In this document: positions 6,312 to 10,030 of the stretch, in pieces
Numbering within the stretch: position 1 is the stretch's first letter
Layout of the letters: the number at the start of each line of letters is the position of its first letter
Source: CAYOZL01 sp964408435
GTDB taxonomy: Bacteria > Bdellovibrionota_C > UBA2361 > SZUA-149 > CAYOZL01
Direction of reading: 5' to 3'
Assembly (NCBI GenBank): GCA_964408435.1
Contig: CAYOZL010000073.1
Location: 1 to 10,030 of the forward strand
Length of the DNA stretch: 10,030 nt
Translations under genes and position numbers: made by a program
Notes under the pieces: generated by a model
What the model was told of the DNA's origin: nothing
The model's input: only the letters and a program-made list of their open reading frames with translations
Databases searched by the model: none

Positions 6312-8615
6312 CTAATATGAGTATCTACTGAAATTATGTAATCTAGGAACATCATTATAAATCATTCCTAAAACATTTCCCCCAACTTGCTCTAGTCTAC
6401 CCACAGTCCACTTAGCTGTCTCTTTTAAAGTCTTCCCGTTTCTAACAACTAAAGCTACTCCATCAACTATTCTAGCCATAGCTAAACTATCTGCTACATG
6501 TAAAATAGGAGGTCCATCAATTATTATCATGTCGTATTGATCCGATAACAACTCAATAACCTCTTTTAACTTTGCTCCCGTTCCTAGCTGAGAATAAGCT
6601 CCAACAAATGTCCCTACTGGAGCAATGCTTAAATTAGGAACTTCAGTTACATAAACCATATCATACGTTCCAATGTGTCCTAACAAACAGTCGCTTAATC
6701 CTACTAAATTTTCAGAATAATCAAAAAAATTATTCATTGAAGGCAATCTAAAATCTGCATCAATAATTATAGTTTTCTTACCAGAGTTTGCATAAGTAAC
6801 TGCTAAATTCGCAGCAACAGTACTCTTACCATCTGATTTATCACCACTAGATATTAAGATACTAGTAGTCTTATCTTTTCTTACGGATTGAATCGTAACG
6901 AAAATTTCTCTAAATGCTTCGCTTAACCTAGACCATTGCTTTGAGAAGGCTATTACACTTTCTTTTACTTTAATTTCTTGTTGATAATTTAAGGCATCTC
7001 TTAAATGAGATTTAGTAGCATCAGGGTCAGAAAAATCCCGTTCTTGTTCAGACTCATTATTTAGAGTTACAATATTAGTAAATGAATCACTAAAAGATGA
7101 TAAGGTTTTTCTTATATCACTGGGCTCCTCTCCGTAGCCATACCCGTAACTAAATCCATCTCCAAACCTCGGGACCATACCTAAAACTGGAACATTTAGA
7201 TTCTTTTGCATATCTTCTATAGAACCAATAGTTTGGTCAACTGAATCAAGAGCAATAGTTAAAAAGATACTAAATACTAAGCTAGCAATAGTTCCTAATG
7301 CCATCAGTAATGTTTTCTTATTCGAATTTGGATTTGTAGGAAAAATTGCTTTATCTACTAACTGGACAATATGTTGGTTACTTTTTGAATTTAATACTGC
7401 ATCTTCTAACCTATTATCTACATCTTTTAACCTTTGCTTTAAATTATCCGCTTTTTCTTTTAAAGAATTAAACTCTATCATTTTTGAATAGAGCTCTCTT
7501 TCCTCTCTAGTCGTATTTTTAATCTCAGTTCTTAAAAGATTTTCTGCTTTGTTCGCAGCTTTATATTCAATGCGTGAAGATTCTGACTTTCTTTTATTGA
7601 AATTTCTTATAGCGCTATAAAGAGTAGTTCTTTCTGCTTTTAAAACATCTAAATACTCACTAAAACCTTTTCTACCTGAATTTTTAAGTACTTTCATTTC
7701 AGCATCAATTTTAGAGAGTCTATTAAATTCTTCACTAATTACTGGGTCAAAGCTAACATTATTAGAATAAGTATTTCTTAACTCTTTATATTTTGCTTCA
7801 GACCTTGCTCTACTTAAAGTTGCTTCACTAAGTTTATTAAAAAGCGTGTCGTATCGCTCAACTAATGTTCTTCTAATTTGTTTTATATCTGAGCCAGCAA
7901 GAGCATTATCCTTTGCGTATTTTAAGGCTTTCCCCTCTGCATCAAAATAAGATTTTTCAACTTCTTTTGCTCTTTGTTTTAAGTAAGATAAGTTTGTTTT
8001 AGCTAGTTTACTAAGATTAGTTTGAATTGAATTAATAAAAGCCTGTGAATGATCATTTGCTATGCTTTCTGCTAAATAAGGGTCTTTAGATGTTCCTGTT
8101 ATTTTAATTAGAGAAGTTCCCGATACCATTTCATAACTAATTGAAGATAGATAAGACTTAATAATTGGGGAAACCATCTTCTTCTCATCATCTAAGCTTT
8201 CTACCTTTGATTTAAAATCATCATAAATCAAATTGTTATTTTCTAAGACCTCCATTGCTATTCCTGAACTTTTAATTAAAGCTGCTTGACTAAGTAAATA
8301 ATCTCTTTTCTGAGTTTCCGCTCTAATATGCTTTCCAATTGGTCCTTCACCTGGAGGAGAATATGAACCAAGCTTAACTAAAGTTGAAGACTCATAAACT
8401 TCAGGAAGTGTGCTAGCGAATAAATAACTTATACCTAGACCTAATAAAGTAATTAATGAAATTAACTTCCATTTTTTTAAAGAAAGTAGAACATAATCAG
8501 GTGAGGATGAATTACCTAATTGAGAATATGCATCTGCTTCTAAAGAAAATATTTTAGAAGGAGAATCAATAATTACACTGTTCTCTGTAATATTATTTAA
8601 ATTTTCATCATTCAT
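6312..8615 (-). CDS. Wzc-like polysaccharide co-polymerase with C-terminal BY-kinase domain
   Basis: An inner-membrane protein that sets chain length and drives export of capsule or exopolysaccharide through cycles of tyrosine autophosphorylation. The 767 residues are arranged as a cytoplasmic N-terminus (1-48), TM1 (about 50-70), a Wzz domain with long periplasmic helices (about 75-425), the family Pro motif before TM2 (FPTNPN), TM2 (about 430-453), a linker, and the kinase. Kinase motifs: Walker A SSGDKSDGKST (about 587-597), A' IIIDADFRLP (about 612-621), Walker B MIIIDGPPIL (about 694-703). Walker A departs slightly from the usual PGEGKS form but keeps GxxxxGKS. The C-terminus ends SRYSY, with only two Tyr where this family usually has a cluster, while the linker after TM2 carries FSYGYGYGEEP (about 487-497). 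It heads the ABC exporter on the minus strand and is divergent from the glycosyltransferase. I give no gene symbol because wzc, etk and epsB-type names cannot be separated here. Confidence 0.92.
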   Translation of the reverse strand: MNDENLNNITENSVIIDSPSKIFSLEADAYSQLGNSSSPDYVLLSLKKWKLISLITLLGLGISYLFASTLPEVYESSTLVKLGSYSPPGEGPIGKHIRAETQKRDYLLSQAALIKSSGIAMEVLENNNLIYDDFKSKVESLDDEKKMVSPIIKSYLSSISYEMVSGTSLIKITGTSKDPYLAESIANDHSQAFINSIQTNLSKLAKTNLSYLKQRAKEVEKSYFDAEGKALKYAKDNALAGSDIKQIRRTLVERYDTLFNKLSEATLSRARSEAKYKELRNTYSNNVSFDPVISEEFNRLSKIDAEMKVLKNSGRKGFSEYLDVLKAERTTLYSAIRNFNKRKSESSRIEYKAANKAENLLRTEIKNTTREERELYSKMIEFNSLKEKADNLKQRLKDVDNRLEDAVLNSKSNQHIVQLVDKAIFPTNPNSNKKTLLMALGTIASLVFSIFLTIALDSVDQTIGSIEDMQKNLNVPVLGMVPRFGDGFSYGYGYGEEPSDIRKTLSSFSDSFTNIVTLNNESEQERDFSDPDATKSHLRDALNYQQEIKVKESVIAFSKQWSRLSEAFREIFVTIQSVRKDKTTSILISSGDKSDGKSTVAANLAVTYANSGKKTIIIDADFRLPSMNNFFDYSENLVGLSDCLLGHIGTYDMVYVTEVPNLSIAPVGTFVGAYSQLGTGAKLKEVIELLSDQYDMIIIDGPPILHVADSLAMARIVDGVALVVRNGKTLKETAKWTVGRLEQVGGNVLGMIYNDVPRLHNFSRYSY

Positions 8616-8644
8616 AAAACTACCAACAAAACCTGACTAATTTA

Positions 8645-8673
8645 CCTATAGATACTTATTTATGTTTCGTCAT
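8645..8673 (-). promoter_or_regulatory. Candidate promoter for the Wzc-like gene
   Basis: On the minus strand, ATGACG (8673-8668; 4 of 6 to TTGACA), then 17 nt, then TATAGG (8650-8645; 4 of 6 to TATAAT), ending 29 nt before the ATG. The match is modest. It sits beside rightward -10-like boxes, so the two divergent units may share control. Confidence 0.25.
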
Positions 8674-8687
8674 TTATCACTAAAAGC

Positions 8688-8706
8688 TATAATGAAACTT
8701 TATAAT
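8688..8706 (+). promoter_or_regulatory. Two perfect TATAAT boxes upstream of the glycosyltransferase
   Basis: TATAAT occurs at 8688-8693 and 8701-8706, 13 nt apart, each a full match to the sigma-70 -10 consensus. No good -35 hexamer is seen at 16-18 nt from either. Initiation from the second would fall near 8713, just before the open frame that extends the glycosyltransferase upstream. With the minus-strand promoter at 8645-8673, the 202-nt gap works as a divergent control region. Confidence 0.4.
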
Positions 8707-8715
8707 AGCTAATAG

Positions 8716-8817
8716 CGTAATATTATCAAGGACTTAGAAACTACAAAAGGGCTAGAAGTTTACTGTATAGCAGGACTGCCTATTACTAGGATTACTGAGA
8801 AAAAATTAATACAAAAA
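8716..8817 (+). other. In-frame upstream extension of the glycosyltransferase lacking a usual start codon
   Basis: These 34 codons are open and in frame with the glycosyltransferase, directly after stops TAA TAG (8710-8715). The translation includes LEVYCIAGLPITRITEKKL, which matches the usual N-terminal strand and helix of WecG/TagA/CpsF proteins (hydrophobic strand, then G(V/L)P(I/V)xxxT, then an acidic or basic helix). Within it there is no ATG, GTG or TTG. The only less usual options are CTG at 8776, which falls inside the motif, and ATT/ATC at 8722/8725. A purine-rich AAGGA at 8728-8732 is followed by no start codon at normal spacing. The protein therefore either starts at a rare codon, has lost its first strand, or the start region has mutated or been misread. 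Confidence 0.6.
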
Positions 8818-9846
8818 ATGCTAGAATGCTGTAAAGAAAATGAAAAAATCATAATTAACACTCCTAATTTAAACTTCCTACGGCTTGCTCACTCTCATAA
8901 AGAATTTTACGATTGTTTGCTCAGCTCAGATATCTTAATTGCAGACGGCATGCCAATTATTTGGATTTCTAAATTACTAAGCATACCAATATCTGAAAGG
9001 ATAGCGGGATCTACTATTTTAACAAAAATTGTTTCTGAGATTAAGCAGTTTCCACTAAAAGTATTTTATTTTGGTGGCCAAAAAGGAATTGCAAAAAAAG
9101 CGCACAAAGTTACCAATAAGATTAAAAGTTCAACAAAAAGTATTGGTTATTTATATCCTGACTTTGGTAGCGTTGAGCAACTAAGTAGTGAAAAAAATCT
9201 TAAATATATAAACAACCTAAAACCAAATATAATCCTTGTTAGCTTACCTGCTGATAAAGGAGTTAGATGGATAGGTAAAAATATTCATAAAGTATCTTTC
9301 AACATTGCTATATGCTCAGGTACTACTATTAACTTCATTGCAGGTGAACTTAAAAGAGCTCCTATCTTTTTTCAAAAAAATGGTTTTGAATGGTTATGGA
9401 GAATAAAAGAAGAACCTAGACTTATAAAAAGATACTTTTATGATTTCCTGTGGCTCTGCTCTCACTTATTTCTTAAATTAATTCCGCTATGTATCATTAT
9501 TAACTTACATGAACTTTTTAAAAGCAATGAAAAAGAAGAAGATTGCATTAATGTAAATGGCTTACTAACACTTCCTAAAAACTGTGAGAATCACACTGCA
9601 AGTTACCTAAGAAACACTAGCTTGGAAAGTCTTGAACTTAACAACTCTAGCGGTGTTCCTACAAAGGAGGCGATCTTAGATGCTAAAAAAGTAAGATACG
9701 CTAACTCTAGATTTGTAGGAGAATTACTTTTGCTTAAAGTTAGAATAAAAAAGTCTAATATAACATTAAAGATTATTAATAAATCTTTTAATTTTAACTT
9801 GCTATTGCATTTAATGGGAGCAAAAAATTACTTAAATGATAGTTAA
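8818..9846 (+). CDS. WecG/TagA/CpsF-family glycosyltransferase (GT26) fused to a C-terminal STAS-like domain
   Basis: Predicted to transfer a sugar (in studied relatives, ManNAc or ManNAcA) onto a lipid-linked acceptor at the inner membrane face. GT26 features: NTPN (14-17), ILIADGMPIIW with the conserved Asp (43), ERIAGSTI, the FYFGG strand, YPDFG, AGELKRAP (175-182) and FEWLWRIKEEPRLIKRY (190-206). The family P-K-Q-E motif is replaced by P-A-D-K (144-147). A hydrophobic stretch (about 210-232) may touch the membrane. Residues about 244-342 resemble a STAS/anti-sigma-antagonist domain: ILDAKKVRYANSRFVGELL, then a helix, then ITLKIINKSFNFNLLLHLMG. Ser297 aligns with the phospho-acceptor Ser of RsbV/SpoIIAA, but the flanking Asp and Gly are changed. 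The first ATG is used here; homology continues upstream (8716-8817), so the true start is uncertain. The next gene starts inside its stop region, so the two are probably co-translated. Confidence 0.85.
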   Translation: MLECCKENEKIIINTPNLNFLRLAHSHKEFYDCLLSSDILIADGMPIIWISKLLSIPISERIAGSTILTKIVSEIKQFPLKVFYFGGQKGIAKKAHKVTNKIKSSTKSIGYLYPDFGSVEQLSSEKNLKYINNLKPNIILVSLPADKGVRWIGKNIHKVSFNIAICSGTTINFIAGELKRAPIFFQKNGFEWLWRIKEEPRLIKRYFYDFLWLCSHLFLKLIPLCIIINLHELFKSNEKEEDCINVNGLLTLPKNCENHTASYLRNTSLESLELNNSSGVPTKEAILDAKKVRYANSRFVGELLLLKVRIKKSNITLKIINKSFNFNLLLHLMGAKNYLNDS

Positions 9847-10030
9847 CATTTCATATTCCATATGGACTCTATACTCTCTCTATCTTTATTCTCGCAAGGA
9901 ACTAAGGACTGCAATAATCAGCTCAATAATGCTTGGCTGGCTTTTTCTACCAGAATCAAACCCAATTGAAGGAACTTCAAATCTCATCACTCTTGATGGC
10001 TTACCTGACTTAGATAAGAGATCGATAATA
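9836..10030 (+). CDS. N-terminus of a membrane protein, possibly O-antigen ligase/polymerase family (partial)
   Basis: ATG at 9836 opens a frame that runs to the window edge (65 codons), overlapping the end of the glycosyltransferase by 11 nt in ATGATAGTTAA. The protein starts with an aromatic, hydrophobic helix (residues 2-18), a short basic turn (SRKELR), then a second hydrophobic segment ending GWLFLPE, followed by ITLDGLPDLDKRSII. The combination of LFLP and a GLPDLDK-type loop between early helices recalls Wzy/WaaL-like O-antigen polymerase/ligase proteins, which fits the position after a glycosyltransferase and opposite a Wzc-like gene. The family assignment rests on memory of such N-termini and only 65 residues, so it is tentative. 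The coding frame itself is better supported than its name. Confidence 0.55.
   Translation, partial: MIVNISYSIWTLYSLYLYSRKELRTAIISSIMLGWLFLPESNPIEGTSNLITLDGLPDLDKRSII

Noticed and set aside
8692..8715. ATG at 8692 as the glycosyltransferase start
   Set aside because: The frame is correct but TAA TAG follows after six codons, and the ATG overlaps a -10 box; without readthrough it cannot be the start.

Overview
The window comes from an AT-rich bacterial genome, roughly one third G+C by eye, and is densely coded. Envelope-polysaccharide genes (a Wzz/BY-kinase co-polymerase, a WecG/TagA/CpsF glycosyltransferase and an MsbA-type ABC exporter) and a membrane-anchored FtsY suggest a Gram-negative or other diderm lineage, possibly an uncultivated one. 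No marker here fixes the phylum. None of the five complete genes has a strong Shine-Dalgarno sequence before its start.

Layout. Positions 3-83 (+) hold the last 26 codons of an unrecognised gene that converges on the next operon. Positions 158-4250 (-) are a two-gene smc-ftsY operon in which the start of ftsY overlaps the stop of smc by 8 nt. A candidate promoter with a 12-bp dyad over its -35 lies at 4305-4336. Positions 4393-6210 (-) encode a fused ABC exporter. Positions 6312-8615 (-) encode a Wzc-like co-polymerase/tyrosine kinase, with a weak terminator-like hairpin between the two. From a divergent control region (8616-8817), a WecG/TagA/CpsF glycosyltransferase fused to a C-terminal STAS-like domain is read rightward (8818-9846). 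It overlaps by 11 nt the start of a membrane protein (9836 to the window end) that looks like the N-terminus of an O-antigen ligase/polymerase family member.

How the genes work together. The right half is one side of an exopolysaccharide, capsule or O-antigen locus. The glycosyltransferase would add a sugar to a lipid-linked intermediate, the downstream membrane protein may polymerise or ligate it, the Wzc-like protein controls chain length and export, and the ABC protein may flip a lipid-linked substrate. The left half is housekeeping: chromosome organisation (SMC) and co-translational membrane targeting (FtsY).

Main points of interest: (1) two GC-rich palindromic elements inserted in frame into the FtsY linker; (2) an SMC of 906 residues with no recognisable hinge; (3) a glycosyltransferase-STAS fusion that has lost the family PKQE motif and whose homologous N-terminus extends upstream of any ATG/GTG/TTG start; (4) a 49-residue acidic-then-basic C-terminal tail on FtsY.
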